From assembly GCF_028823685.1 (NCBI RefSeq), contig NZ_JAPEHZ010000004.1:1-64000 (forward strand): a DNA stretch of 64,000 nucleotides. Reading direction: 5' to 3'. The position numbers and the translations under genes were made by a program. Under the pieces are notes generated by a model that was not told where the DNA came from, searched no databases, and worked only from the letters and a program-made list of their open reading frames with translations. Positions within the stretch are counted from its first letter, which is position 1. Each line of letters opens with the position of its first letter. Below, one piece after another: positions 15,668-24,267 of the stretch. Origin of the DNA: Tenacibaculum sp. L6 (GTDB lineage: Bacteria > Bacteroidota > Bacteroidia > Flavobacteriales > Flavobacteriaceae).

Positions 15668-17518
15668 TTATTTATTGAAAACGGCATCAATTTCATTTAA
15701 AGACAAGGTCTTAAAAGTTGGTTTGCCAAATGGTGAAATAGTCGGTTCTTTACAAGAAAACAGATTGTTAACTAAATTTTCTTGCTCTTTCATATTTAAA
15801 GAAGTACCAGTTTTTATAGCTAATGATTTAGCAAAAGATTTAGCCATTACATCAAAGTGGCTAAAGCTAGTATCGGGCACTTCTAATTTTATATCGTCTA
15901 ATAACTGTTCTAAAATTAGCGTTATTTGACTTTCAGTTATTGAAGTTGGAATTCCTGCAATAACCACACTTTCTTTTGTGAATTCATCAAACATAAAACC
16001 AGCACTTTCTAAATCAGATTTTATACTGTAAATCATTTCAATATCTGATGAAGAAAATGAAATATTTACAGGAAATAGTAATTGCTGACTGCTAGCTTCT
16101 TTAACGGTAATATTCTCTAAAAATTCTTCATACAAAACACGTTGATGTGCTAAAGATTGATGAATTAATACCACTCCTGATTTTATAGAGCTCAACAAAT
16201 ATTTCTTTTGAATTTGAAAAGTTTTTCCTGTCTCAGTTTCTTGTTGAGTTTCAAAAAGCTGTTCTTGTTGAATAGGTTCAACAGTATCTATATTTGTGTA
16301 TAAAGCTTCCCAACTACCTGTATCTTTTTTAAAGTTTGATTGATAGCTGTGTGTACTAACGCTTATAGAAGAACCATTGGTAGAAGGTTCTTTGTAGCTA
16401 GTTTCTGTTTTAAACGGGTTAAAAGTAGGATCTACTGTTATCGGAGGAATAGAAGAACCGCTTTTTTTACTATAATCATACGGAGTATCTAAAGTGGCAT
16501 CTCTATCGAAATCCAATACAGGAGCAACATTGTATTGCCCTAAACTATGTTTTACCGTAGCACGTAAAATAGCATAAAGAGCCTTTTCGTTGTCAAATTT
16601 AATCTCCGTTTTTGTTGGATGGATATTGATATCAATTGTGTTTGGTGGTACTTCTAAATACAAGAAATACGACGGATGCGCTCCTCCTTCCAACAAGCCT
16701 TCAAACGCATTCACAACTGCATGATTCAAATACGAACTTTTGATAAAACGATTGTTGACAAAAAAGAATTGTTCACCACGTTTTTTCTTAGCAAATTCAG
16801 GTTTAGCTACAAATCCGTTTACGGTAATAATATCGGTTTGCTCGTTAATAGGAACTAATTTTTCATTCATTTTAGTTCCAAAACTAGCTACGATGCGTTT
16901 ACGAAGATTACTCTTTTTTAAATGGTAAACTTCGTTATTGTTATGGTGTAGTAAAAAAGTAATATTCGGATGCGCTAAAGCAACACGCTGAAATTCATCA
17001 ATAATATGGCGTGTTTCAATGGTGTCTGACTTTAAAAAATTTCGACGGGCAGGAATGTTAAAAAATAAATTTTTAACAGCAATGCTTGTTCCTTTTGCTG
17101 TCGAAACTACTTCTTGAGAAACGATTTCACTACCTTCAATTTTTATTTGTGTACCTAATTCATCTTCTTCCTGTTTGGTTTTTAGCTCAACATGTGCAAT
17201 AGCAGCTATTGAGGCTAAAGCTTCACCACGGAATCCTTTAGTGTTTAGGTTGAATAAATCTTGTGCGTCTTTAATTTTAGAAGTAGCGTGACGTTCAAAA
17301 CTTAAACGAGCATCAGTAGGACTCATTCCTTTACCATCATCAATTACCTGAATTAAAGTTTTTCCAGCATCTTTTAATAATAAAGTGATTGAAGTAGCAC
17401 CTGCATCAATAGCGTTTTCAATCAATTCTTTTACTACAGAAGCGGGACGTTGTACCACTTCACCAGCAGCAATTTGATTGGCAACATGATCAGGAAGTAA
17501 CTGTATGATATCTGACAT
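15668..17518 (-). CDS. mutL: DNA mismatch repair protein MutL
   Basis: MutL couples mismatch recognition by MutS to strand excision. The 616-residue protein has a GHKL ATPase N-terminus with IAAGEVVQRPASVVKELIEN (15-34), DDGKGMS and the TKGFRGEALASI loop. A variable linker of about 100 residues follows, then the C-terminal dimerisation domain. The nuclease-type C-terminus would carry DQHAAHER and DxHAxxERxxYE. Here the equivalent reads IHQSLAHQRVLYEEFLENI, so an H/Q-altered but recognisable version is present; endonuclease activity is uncertain. It is second in the operon starting at 17801. Confidence 0.95.
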   Translation of the reverse strand: MSDIIQLLPDHVANQIAAGEVVQRPASVVKELIENAIDAGATSITLLLKDAGKTLIQVIDDGKGMSPTDARLSFERHATSKIKDAQDLFNLNTKGFRGEALASIAAIAHVELKTKQEEDELGTQIKIEGSEIVSQEVVSTAKGTSIAVKNLFFNIPARRNFLKSDTIETRHIIDEFQRVALAHPNITFLLHHNNNEVYHLKKSNLRKRIVASFGTKMNEKLVPINEQTDIITVNGFVAKPEFAKKKRGEQFFFVNNRFIKSSYLNHAVVNAFEGLLEGGAHPSYFLYLEVPPNTIDINIHPTKTEIKFDNEKALYAILRATVKHSLGQYNVAPVLDFDRDATLDTPYDYSKKSGSSIPPITVDPTFNPFKTETSYKEPSTNGSSISVSTHSYQSNFKKDTGSWEALYTNIDTVEPIQQEQLFETQQETETGKTFQIQKKYLLSSIKSGVVLIHQSLAHQRVLYEEFLENITVKEASSQQLLFPVNISFSSSDIEMIYSIKSDLESAGFMFDEFTKESVVIAGIPTSITESQITLILEQLLDDIKLEVPDTSFSHFDVMAKSFAKSLAIKTGTSLNMKEQENLVNNLFSCKEPTISPFGKPTFKTLSLNEIDAVFNK

Positions 17519-17522
17519 TTAG

Positions 17523-17801
17523 TTATTTTTTAGGGAAAAAGATTGAAAGATCAAAATCGATAATGAATAAGAAAATAAGCGTTAAAATCAATGCGATAAT
17601 TACGATTGTTTTATTAAATCGGTATCCTGACTCTTTAAGATCGTCTAAAGCAGCGTTGAATTTTCCTTTTAAATTCTTCTTCTTTCCAATAGTAGTTCTA
17701 TACTGATCAAACTTTTGTTTTATCTCATAAGGATTCCCTTCTCCTTGATAATAACGAGGTTTGTAATCGAACTTTTTATTTTCTCTTTTGATAAATCCCA
17801 T
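17523..17801 (-). CDS. Small conserved membrane protein (often labelled riboflavin synthase beta subunit)
   Basis: This 92-residue protein has a basic N-terminal half (FDYKPRYYQGEGNPYEIKQK) and one C-terminal transmembrane helix (IVIIALILTLIFLFIIDF). In flavobacterial genomes this gene is commonly named after riboflavin synthase because it sits next to ribH, but it lacks any lumazine-synthase sequence, so that label is almost certainly an error. It is the first gene of the mutL-rhomboid operon and is preceded by a good promoter. Confidence 0.8.
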   Translation of the reverse strand: MGFIKRENKKFDYKPRYYQGEGNPYEIKQKFDQYRTTIGKKKNLKGKFNAALDDLKESGYRFNKTIVIIALILTLIFLFIIDFDLSIFFPKK

Positions 17802-17862
17802 AAAAATGTTGCTTCATTAATAGCTTATGTGGAACAAAAATCACACCAAATAAGTCGAAATT

Positions 17863-17893
17863 CAAAGTTACTGAATTATAGAGAGGTGGTCAA
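17863..17893 (-). promoter_or_regulatory. Promoter of the mutL operon
   Basis: On the minus strand TTG (17891-17893) is followed after 20 bases by TAACTTTG (17863-17870), a perfect TANNTTTG. The start point would be near 17856, about 55 bases before the 92-residue ORF. Confidence 0.65.
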
Positions 17894-17920
17894 AAATTGT
17901 GGATAAATTAAAGTTAAAAA

Positions 17921-17958
17921 AGAAGCGAGAAACCTTTTTAAGATTTCTCGCTTTTTTA
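17921..17958. terminator. Intrinsic terminator downstream of ribH
   Basis: AGCGAGAAA (17924-17932) pairs with TTTCTCGCT (17944-17952). An A-run on the left (17916-17921) and a T-run on the right let it act on either strand; the minus-strand ribH transcript is the obvious user. Confidence 0.85.
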
Positions 17959-17978
17959 TGCTGTTCTTTTTTAAGAAA

Positions 17979-18485
17979 TTAAAATCCTAATGAGTTAGAG
18001 GTGCGCTCTTGGTTTTTAATAGCAGCCATTTTAATAGCAGCTACAGCGCATTCAATTCCTTTGTTTCCTAATTTTCCACCAGAACGATCAAGTGATTGTT
18101 GCTTGGTGTTGTCAGTCAACACACAGAAAATTACAGGAACATCGTACTTAATGTTTAAATCTACAATTCCTTGTGTTACTCCTTCACATACAAAATCAAA
18201 ATGCTTTGTTTCACCTTGAATAACGTTTCCAATTGCGATAATAGCATCTAATTTTTGAGTTTCAATCATTTTTTTGCATCCGTACACTAATTCAAAACTA
18301 CCAGGAACGTCCCAAGAAATAATGTTTTCTTGTTCAGCGCCACAGTCTACTAAAGTTTCAATAGCGCCTTTATGAAGGTTTTGAGTGATTTCAGGATTCC
18401 ATTCTGAAACAACAATCCCAAATCGAAAAGATTTCGCATTTGGGATTGAAGCTTTATCGTAATAAGATAAATTTGTTGTTGCCAT
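17979..18485 (-). CDS. ribH: 6,7-dimethyl-8-ribityllumazine synthase
   Basis: RibH condenses 5-amino-6-ribitylamino-uracil with 3,4-dihydroxy-2-butanone 4-phosphate in riboflavin synthesis. The 168-residue protein has the family motifs: VVSEWNPEITQNLHKGA (substrate Trp), VPGSFELVYGCKK, AIIAIGNVIQGETKHFDFVC with the catalytic His, and GVLT-like IFCVLTDNTKQQSLDRSGG. The length is typical. Its ATG overlaps the stop of the TPR gene by one base, so it is translated from the TPR transcript; other rib genes are elsewhere. Confidence 0.97.
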   Translation of the reverse strand: MATTNLSYYDKASIPNAKSFRFGIVVSEWNPEITQNLHKGAIETLVDCGAEQENIISWDVPGSFELVYGCKKMIETQKLDAIIAIGNVIQGETKHFDFVCEGVTQGIVDLNIKYDVPVIFCVLTDNTKQQSLDRSGGKLGNKGIECAVAAIKMAAIKNQERTSNSLGF

Positions 18486-19270
18486 TACTGAGCGTATTTT
18501 GCGCTGTTGATATATTTTTCAATATCTCTTCCTTGATCAGAATCAGCGTATTTTTCTTTAATGGTTGTGTATAATTTTTCAGCTTTACTGTACTCTTTTA
18601 AATCCATAGCGATTTGAGCTGCTTTGAATAAGAATAAAGGAGTTGTAAATTGATTGTCTTTTTTGTTGGCTGCTTGTTGGTAGTAATCTAAAGCTTCTTT
18701 TGGTTGGTTGATGTCTGCAAAAGCATCACCAATAGCACCTAAAGCAGTAGGGCCTAATAATTCGTCGTCAGATTTAAAGCTGCTTAAATAGTCTATAGCT
18801 TCTTCATACTTTTTCATTTTTAAGTAAGAAATACCAGCATAATAGTTTGCTAAGTTACCTGCTTTTGTACCGCTAAATTGATCAGCAATATCAATAAAAC
18901 CGTATTTACCATCAACTCCTCCTATTAAAGCTAAGTTGTAGATAGAATCTGCTTTAGTACCAGCAAAAGTAGCAGCTTCATCAAATAAAGCTCTTGGATA
19001 AGCTAATTCATTTGAAGCTTCTTGTTGCTTAGGTTCAGCAATAAACTTGCTATAAGCTAAGTACACTAAAATTAAAGCTGCAATAGCTACCAATCCGTAA
19101 AATAATGGCTTGCTGTTTTTCTCAATCCATTCCTCTGATTTGTTTGCAGTTTCGTCTAAAGTATTAAATACTTCAGCGGTAGTACTTTGCGTTTCATCAA
19201 ATGTTTCTTCTACTTCTTGTGTAACCTTTTCTTTCTTAGGTTTATAACCTCTTTTCTTGTATGTAGCCAT
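18485..19270 (-). CDS. Membrane-anchored tetratricopeptide repeat protein (YfgM-like)
   Basis: The 261-residue protein begins with a charged, disordered 50-residue segment, then one transmembrane helix (PLFYGLVAIAALILVYLAY, about 54-72), then TPR-type helices to the C-terminus (YAGISYLKMKKYEEAIDYL, ALDYYQQAANKK, KAAQIAMDLKEYSKAEKLY). This is the topology of YfgM/tetratricopeptide_2-like proteins, which assist periplasmic folding or envelope assembly. The precise role is inference. It is upstream of ribH with a one-base overlap. Confidence 0.8.
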   Translation of the reverse strand: MATYKKRGYKPKKEKVTQEVEETFDETQSTTAEVFNTLDETANKSEEWIEKNSKPLFYGLVAIAALILVYLAYSKFIAEPKQQEASNELAYPRALFDEAATFAGTKADSIYNLALIGGVDGKYGFIDIADQFSGTKAGNLANYYAGISYLKMKKYEEAIDYLSSFKSDDELLGPTALGAIGDAFADINQPKEALDYYQQAANKKDNQFTTPLFLFKAAQIAMDLKEYSKAEKLYTTIKEKYADSDQGRDIEKYINSAKYAQ

Positions 19271-19294
19271 AGTTGCTTAAAAAATTAGTGGCGA

Positions 19295-19302
19295 CAAAAA
19301 TA
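19295..19302 (-). promoter_or_regulatory. Candidate -7 box for the TPR-ribH operon
   Basis: The minus strand reads TATTTTTG, a perfect TANNTTTG match, 24 bases before the TPR gene start. No TTG is found at the expected spacing. Confidence 0.45.
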
Positions 19303-19384
19303 GTTTTTTTAATTGGATTTTAAAAGTCGTTTTTTCGTAAATTTTCGATAATTTGCGCATTCTTTTTTGAAACAACGCTTATTC

Positions 19385-20464
19385 ATGTATTTGCAGAAAA
19401 TATCATTGGTTAACTTTAAGAATATCGAATCGCAAACTTTTGATTTTCAAAAGAAAATAAACTGTTTTGTGGGAAATAATGGTATTGGTAAAACCAATAT
19501 ATTAGATGCAATTTATTACCTGTCTTTTGCTAAAAGTTACTTTAATTCGATAGCTGGACAGAATATTCGTCATGGTCAAGAATTTTTTATGATTGAAGGC
19601 GATTATTTACTGCATGATAGACAAGAGAAGATTATTTGTTCTTTAAAAAGAGGGCAAAAAAAGGTGTTAAAGCGTAACGGTAAAGCCTACGAAAAGTTTT
19701 CTGAACATATTGGGCAATTACCACTTGTAATTATTTCTCCTGCTGATAGAGATTTAATTGTTGAAGGAAGCGAAACGCGTCGTAAGTTTATTGATGGTGT
19801 AATTTCGCAACAAGACAAACAGTATTTACAAGCTTTAATATCGTACACAAAGATTGTAAGTCAACGAAATGCCTTGTTGAAATACTTTGCTGCAAACAGA
19901 ACGTTTGATGCACTGAACCTTAAGGTGTACGATGAACAGTTGATTGAATATGGAACGATTATTTATAATAAACGAAAAGTATTTTTAGAAGCATTTGTAC
20001 CTATTTTTAATGCAAAGCATCAAATTATTTCAGGAGCGAAAGAAGAGGTGAATTTGCGTTATAAAAGTCAGTTGCATGATATGTCTTTAGAGTTGTTATT
20101 GCAACAAAATTTAGAGAAAGATAAAATTTTGCAGTACACATCGGCAGGAATTCATAAAGATGATCTAAGTTTTGAAATAGGAGAGCATCCGATTAAGAAA
20201 TTTGGGTCGCAAGGACAACAAAAATCATATTTAATAGCGTTAAAGTTAGCGCAATTTGAGTTTATCAAACAGCAATCTAACGTAACACCAATTTTGTTGT
20301 TAGATGATATTTTTGATAAGTTAGATGAAAATAGGGTAGCTCAGATTGTAGATTTGGTGAATAGTGATGAGTTTGGTCAGATTTTTATTACTGACACCCA
20401 TGCAGAACGCACAGAGGATGTGATTAAACAGAGTAATCAAGAATATCAGATTTTTAAATTATAA
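19385..20464 (+). CDS. recF: DNA replication and repair protein RecF
   Basis: RecF is an SMC-like ATPase that loads RecA at single-strand gaps through RecOR. The start at 19385 ([15 protein letters not shown]) gives the normal N-terminus; an in-frame TTG 18 bases upstream is not needed. The 359-residue protein shows Walker [10 protein letters not shown] (30-38), the signature region with [18 protein letters not shown], Walker [14 protein letters not shown] and the D-loop, in family order. It is followed 35 bases later by a DciA-like gene, a typical pairing. Confidence 0.96.
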   Translation: MYLQKISLVNFKNIESQTFDFQKKINCFVGNNGIGKTNILDAIYYLSFAKSYFNSIAGQNIRHGQEFFMIEGDYLLHDRQEKIICSLKRGQKKVLKRNGKAYEKFSEHIGQLPLVIISPADRDLIVEGSETRRKFIDGVISQQDKQYLQALISYTKIVSQRNALLKYFAANRTFDALNLKVYDEQLIEYGTIIYNKRKVFLEAFVPIFNAKHQIISGAKEEVNLRYKSQLHDMSLELLLQQNLEKDKILQYTSAGIHKDDLSFEIGEHPIKKFGSQGQQKSYLIALKLAQFEFIKQQSNVTPILLLDDIFDKLDENRVAQIVDLVNSDEFGQIFITDTHAERTEDVIKQSNQEYQIFKL

Positions 20465-20499
20465 AGGCGTTGCTAGGAGCAAGGCACAAAGTAGAATAA

Positions 20500-20796
20500 A
20501 TGGCTAAAAGAGAAAACGATAGTTTTTCGTTAAAAGACTTAATGGGAAGTTTTATTGAGGAGAATAATTTAAAAAAGGGATTTCAAAAAATTCAAATAGA
20601 CGAGGCTTGGGCGAAATTGATGGGTGCAGGAGTTGCTTCATATACAAGTGAGGTAAAGCTACAAAACGGAACCTTAATTGTTCGTTTATCTTCCTCTGTG
20701 TTACGAGAAGAGTTAAGTTACGGAAAAGACAAAATTGTTCGTATGATTAACGAAGAAATGGGAGAAGAGCTTGTTAAAAAGTTAATGTTGGTGTAG
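20500..20796 (+). CDS. DUF721 protein (DciA-like)
   Basis: The 98-residue protein matches DUF721: a helix LKDLMGSFIEENNLKKGFQK, then DEAWAKLMGAGVASYTSEV and a C-terminal strand pair GTLIVRLSSSVLREEL. DUF721 includes DciA, the ancestral loader of the replicative helicase DnaB. Its position behind recF agrees with a role in replication or repair. Functional equivalence in Bacteroidota is inference from the family. Confidence 0.88.
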   Translation: MAKRENDSFSLKDLMGSFIEENNLKKGFQKIQIDEAWAKLMGAGVASYTSEVKLQNGTLIVRLSSSVLREELSYGKDKIVRMINEEMGEELVKKLMLV

Positions 20797-20806
20797 TTTT
20801 ACTTTT

Positions 20807-21448
20807 TTAAGAGTTAAGTTGCTTGTGAGAGCCATCGCAGTTAGGCATTCTTTTAGAAAGTCCGCAAACGCAATCATTCAACCCTTTACCATTTAAAATT
20901 CTATTAGTACAGCTTTTAATTCTTGCTGTTCGTGTTTTAGCTTGCTTAGGTTTAGAGAAATGTAAGAGGTAACCTCTTTGTCTTCCTGGAGTTAAATTGT
21001 TAAAAGCATTTTTTAAAGTTACATCTTCTTCAAAGGCCTCTGTTAGTTCTTTAGGAACCTCAAAGTCAGTAGTTTTTTTCATGGCAACTTCTAAGCCAGC
21101 TTTTTCAATTTCTATTGCTTCAAAAATATATTGTTTTATAATGGTTTTTTGATTTGCAATTTCTGTAAGATTTGTAAATCTTATTTGACGAGCAGCTTGA
21201 ACATTTTCTGTTATTTTCACCAGTACTTTATGAGAGTCTGATAATAAAGCGCCTTTAACAAAACCTAAAGCACAATAATTTTTAAAATCTTGTAGTAACA
21301 CAATATTCTTTTTTTGAAAAGTATAGCAAGGGTGCATCCATTTATAATCTTCTATAAGGTTACATTCAAGAGCTATTTTTCTTAATAGTTTTATTTCTTT
21401 CTGCCATTTTTCAAGATTTTTTATATAATCATCAACTTTTGAATTCAT
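20807..21448 (-). CDS. YdeI-family protein fused to a C-terminal CDGSH iron-sulfur motif
   Basis: The 213-residue protein starts with a DUF1801 domain (KWQKEIKLLRKIALECNLIE, then YKWMHPCYTF and GFVKGALL). A YdeI/OmdA C-terminal region follows (VPKELTEAFEEDVTLKNAF, NLTPGRQRGYLLHFSKPKQ). The last 25 residues carry CVCGLSKRMPNCDGSH, which fits the CDGSH signature CxCxxSxxxPxCDGSH exactly, including the fourth ligand His. CDGSH domains bind a 2Fe-2S cluster with three Cys and one His. YdeI relatives are linked to envelope or peptide resistance; the purpose of the iron-sulfur tail is unknown. The gene is single and flanked by the terminator at 21535. Confidence 0.82.
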   Translation of the reverse strand: MNSKVDDYIKNLEKWQKEIKLLRKIALECNLIEDYKWMHPCYTFQKKNIVLLQDFKNYCALGFVKGALLSDSHKVLVKITENVQAARQIRFTNLTEIANQKTIIKQYIFEAIEIEKAGLEVAMKKTTDFEVPKELTEAFEEDVTLKNAFNNLTPGRQRGYLLHFSKPKQAKTRTARIKSCTNRILNGKGLNDCVCGLSKRMPNCDGSHKQLNS

Positions 21449-21530
21449 CTTTTTCGGTTTTCTTTTTAAGAAACTATTGAAGACTAAGGTATAGCATTTT
21501 GAAGGAATTGTGTTGGGAATTAAGCGTAAA

Positions 21531-21566
21531 AAAAAAATATCGTTACAATTTTTGTAACGAGTTTTT
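21531..21566. terminator. Bidirectional terminator downstream of ndk
   Basis: CGTTACAA (21541-21548) pairs perfectly with TTGTAACG (21552-21559) around a 3-base loop. It is flanked by a long A-run on the left and TTTTT on the right. It fits termination of the minus-strand ndk transcript. Confidence 0.75.
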
Positions 21567-21567
21567 A

Positions 21568-21615
21568 ATATCTATAATTCTAAGAATCTAACGATCTAAA
21601 AATCTAGTAATCTAA
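21568..21615. repeat. 8-bp period array of nnATCTAA units
   Basis: Six tandem 8-base units occupy 21568-21615: ATATCTAT, AATTCTAA, GAATCTAA, CGATCTAA, AAATCTAG and TAATCTAA. The last six positions keep ATCTAA or a one-base variant while the first two vary. A second short array lies at 60100-60131. It sits just after the ndk stop codon. Confidence 0.7.
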
Positions 21616-21620
21616 ACAGA

Positions 21621-22040
21621 TTAAAACATTTCTCTTCCTGAAAAATGGAAAGCACCTTCGATAGCTGCGTTCTCATCAGAATCAGAACCGTGTACTGCAT
21701 TTTCACCGATAGAAGTAGCGTATAACTGACGGATAGTTCCTTCCGCAGCTTCAGCTGGGTTAGTAGCACCGATTAAAGTTCTAAAATCTTCAACAGCGTT
21801 ATCTTTTTCTAAAATAGCAGCGATGATTGGTCCACGAGTCATAAACTCAACTAATTCACCAAAGAAAGGACGTTCGCTGTGTACTCCGTAAAAAGTTTCA
21901 GCATCACGCTTAGTCATTTGAGTTTTCTTCATAGCTACGATTCTAAATCCTGCAGCATTAATTTTTTCTAAAATTGCACCAGTGTGTCCGTTTTCAACAG
22001 CATCTGGTTTAATCATTGTAAAAGTTCTATTTGTTGCCAT
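21621..22040 (-). CDS. ndk: Nucleoside-diphosphate kinase
   Basis: Ndk transfers the gamma phosphate of ATP to NDPs and dNDPs. The 139-residue protein has the normal length, an N-terminal TMIKPDAV strand, the nucleotide-binding region with [15 protein letters not shown], and the catalytic His in [12 protein letters not shown] near residue 116. It is monocistronic, with the best promoter in the window and a 10-base inverted repeat in its leader. Confidence 0.98.
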   Translation of the reverse strand: MATNRTFTMIKPDAVENGHTGAILEKINAAGFRIVAMKKTQMTKRDAETFYGVHSERPFFGELVEFMTRGPIIAAILEKDNAVEDFRTLIGATNPAEAAEGTIRQLYATSIGENAVHGSDSDENAAIEGAFHFSGREMF

Positions 22041-22091
22041 TATTAAATGTAATAATTATCAATAAAATGATAAATTCCTTAATTGTTGTTG

Positions 22092-22112
22092 TTTATACAA
22101 ACTTTGTATAAA
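22092..22112. promoter_or_regulatory. Perfect palindrome in the ndk leader
   Basis: TTTATACAAA (22092-22101) and TTTGTATAAA (22103-22112) are exact reverse complements around a single central base. It lies just downstream of the predicted ndk transcription start (near 22112). It could be a repressor operator or an RNA hairpin. Confidence 0.5.
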
Positions 22113-22118
22113 TCGGCG

Positions 22119-22148
22119 CAAAAATACACTTTTTAATGTTATCTACAA
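22119..22148 (-). promoter_or_regulatory. Promoter of ndk
   Basis: On the minus strand TTG (22146-22148) precedes TATTTTTG (22119-22126) by 19 bases, a full match to the Bacteroidota promoter consensus. It overlaps the end of the PhoD-like gene upstream. Confidence 0.7.
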
Positions 22149-22149
22149 G

Positions 22150-23148
22150 TTAAGGGTATATTTCGTTGATTTCTTGCAAGATAGCTCCATCTTTACCGCG
22201 CATTTGTAAGGTAGCTTTTTTAGTTTTTAAATTTAAAAGTAACGTGCCATAGCTTAAAGAGTTTACAACTTTTCCAATTCGGTAGTCATTTTTTTCAGAA
22301 GTAAAAGAAGAATACGCATGTGTTAAACCGCTTGAAGTGAAATCAATAACAGGGTATTTTAATCCTTCGACAGTTGTTTTAGAGAATTCAGAAATATGTC
22401 TATCTCCTGAAAGAAGGATTACATTTGTGTTTTTAGCTTCTTTAATTAAGTTGAATAACTTATCTACTTCATGAGGGAAGTTACCCCATTTTTCAAAACC
22501 GTGTTCTTTTGATAATATTTGAATACTGCTTACAACTACTGTGAAAGTAGCGGTAGAGTTGGTAAGTTCGTCTTTGAGCCATTTCCATTGTATGTCCCCT
22601 AAAACAGTACCTTCGTTATAGTTGTTTGGTTGAAAACGTTGTCCGTTAGTTCCCTTAGTTAAAGCGGTTCTGAAGTAGCGTGTGTCAAGTACAATTACTT
22701 TAACATCTCCATTTTTGGTATTAAATGTTTCGGAGTGATATACGCCTTTTTGTTTTCTTCTTGGAGAGTCATTAGGTACATCTAAAAAATCTAAAAATAA
22801 CTGCTGACTTTCATCTTTCATCACAAATTCTACTCCAGCATCGTTTTTACCATAATCATGATCATCCCAAGTAGCAAGTATAGGAGTTGCAGAACTTAAT
22901 TCTTTGTAACCTTTTATGTTTTTTTGAGTTTTATACATGCGTTTCATTTTACGCATATTGTTGGTGTCGGCATAAATATTATCACCCCCCCAAATCCATA
23001 CATCGGGTTGTAATGAAACGATATCTTGCCAAAAAGGATTGTCAAGTTTTTGGTTGTTACATGATCCAAAAGCAATGGTGAAATTTTCTTGTCCAAATGA
23101 GGTGATAGAAAAAGTAACTAAGAGTACAAATGAAATTATAGATTTCAT
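22150..23148 (-). CDS. PhoD-like alkaline phosphatase-family metallophosphatase, secreted
   Basis: The 332-residue protein has a signal peptide (MKSIISFVLLVTFSITSFGQ) when started at 23148; an alternative ATG nine bases upstream adds three residues. The metallophosphatase core has FGSCNNQ, WGGDNIYAD, TWDDHDYGKNDAG and LLSGDRHISEFS, the metal-binding motifs of PhoD phosphatases and phospholipase D-type phosphodiesterases. It is a calcium/iron-dependent periplasmic phosphoesterase by family knowledge. It would release phosphate from organic esters; the exact substrate is not visible. Confidence 0.9.
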   Translation of the reverse strand: MKSIISFVLLVTFSITSFGQENFTIAFGSCNNQKLDNPFWQDIVSLQPDVWIWGGDNIYADTNNMRKMKRMYKTQKNIKGYKELSSATPILATWDDHDYGKNDAGVEFVMKDESQQLFLDFLDVPNDSPRRKQKGVYHSETFNTKNGDVKVIVLDTRYFRTALTKGTNGQRFQPNNYNEGTVLGDIQWKWLKDELTNSTATFTVVVSSIQILSKEHGFEKWGNFPHEVDKLFNLIKEAKNTNVILLSGDRHISEFSKTTVEGLKYPVIDFTSSGLTHAYSSFTSEKNDYRIGKVVNSLSYGTLLLNLKTKKATLQMRGKDGAILQEINEIYP

Positions 23149-23238
23149 AAATGTCATGATGTTTTAAATTTTATACGAAGAAACAAAAAGAAAAGCTTAA
23201 AAAGGTTAATAAAGCATTAATTTGTATCTTCGCCACTT

Positions 23239-24267
23239 ATGATTTTAAAGCACTTTACAGAACTAAAGCAATTTTTATCACAATCTAGAAATATTGTGAT
23301 TATAGGACATAGAAATCCTGATGGAGATGCAATTGGCTCAACCTTAGGGTTAAAACATTATTTAGATAAAAAAGGACATACTACTCAAGTGTTGATGCCA
23401 AATGAATATCCTGATTTTTTACATTGGATTCCGGGTTCAGAAACAGTTAAGCGTTTTGATAGACAAAACAAGCAATCTGTTAAAGCTTTAGCAAAATCAG
23501 AGATCGTTTTTTTATTAGATTTTAATGCTTTGCATAGGGTTGGAGATGATATGCAAAATACCTTAGAGCAATATGAAAATGAATTTGCATTGATAGATCA
23601 TCATCAACAACCAGATGAATTTATGTACATGTATTCAGATACTTCAATGTCTTCTACTTGTCAAATGGTCTATAATTTCATAGAAATGATGGGTGATGTT
23701 GAGTTGATAGATAAAAATATTGCTACTTGTTTGTATACGGGTATTATGACGGATACTGGTTCTTTCCGTTTTCGTTCTACAACGAGTACAACCCACAGAA
23801 TTATAGCTGACTTAATAGATAAAGGAGCTGAAAATGATAGAATTCACAGCAATGTGCATGATTCGAACTCGTACAATAGGTTGTTGTTGTTAGGGCAAGC
23901 TTTGAGCAATATGAAGGTGTTGCCAGAATATAAAACAGCATTTATAACACTTACAGAGGAAGAAAAGAGAAGGTTTAATTACGAAAAAGGAGATACGGAA
24001 GGAGTTGTGAATTATGCACTATCTTTGAAAGGAATTGTATTTGCTGCTATTTTTATTGAAGATGAAGAGCAAGGAATTATAAAAATATCTTTCAGATCTA
24101 AAGGGAATTTTTCAGTAAATCAGTTTGCTCGTAACTATTTTAATGGAGGAGGGCATGACAATGCTGCAGGTGGAAGAAGTGATGAAAGTTTAGAGGATAC
24201 GATAGTAAGATTTAAAACGTTATTAACTTCGTATCAACAAGAATTACAGAATTCGTATGAAGCATAA
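23239..24267 (+). CDS. DHH/DHHA1 phosphoesterase (NrnA-like)
   Basis: The 342-residue protein has the DHH motifs GHRNPDGDAIGSTLG (H24, D28, D30), LLDFNALHRV, and IDHHQQPD (D120-H121-H122). The DHHA1 domain ends with FNGGGHDNAAGG. This layout is that of NrnA, which degrades nanoRNAs and dephosphorylates pAp. It is cytoplasmic and starts a plus-strand group in which gldI overlaps its end by 11 bases. In flavobacteria the gldI neighbourhood commonly carries this gene. Confidence 0.92.
   Translation: MILKHFTELKQFLSQSRNIVIIGHRNPDGDAIGSTLGLKHYLDKKGHTTQVLMPNEYPDFLHWIPGSETVKRFDRQNKQSVKALAKSEIVFLLDFNALHRVGDDMQNTLEQYENEFALIDHHQQPDEFMYMYSDTSMSSTCQMVYNFIEMMGDVELIDKNIATCLYTGIMTDTGSFRFRSTTSTTHRIIADLIDKGAENDRIHSNVHDSNSYNRLLLLGQALSNMKVLPEYKTAFITLTEEEKRRFNYEKGDTEGVVNYALSLKGIVFAAIFIEDEEQGIIKISFRSKGNFSVNQFARNYFNGGGHDNAAGGRSDESLEDTIVRFKTLLTSYQQELQNSYEA

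Noticed and set aside
17523-17801. Riboflavin synthase beta subunit annotation for the 92-residue gene
   Set aside because: There is no lumazine synthase sequence in it; the genuine ribH is at 17979-18485.
21568-21615. CRISPR array
   Set aside because: Units are 8 bases with no spacers, and no cas genes are present.
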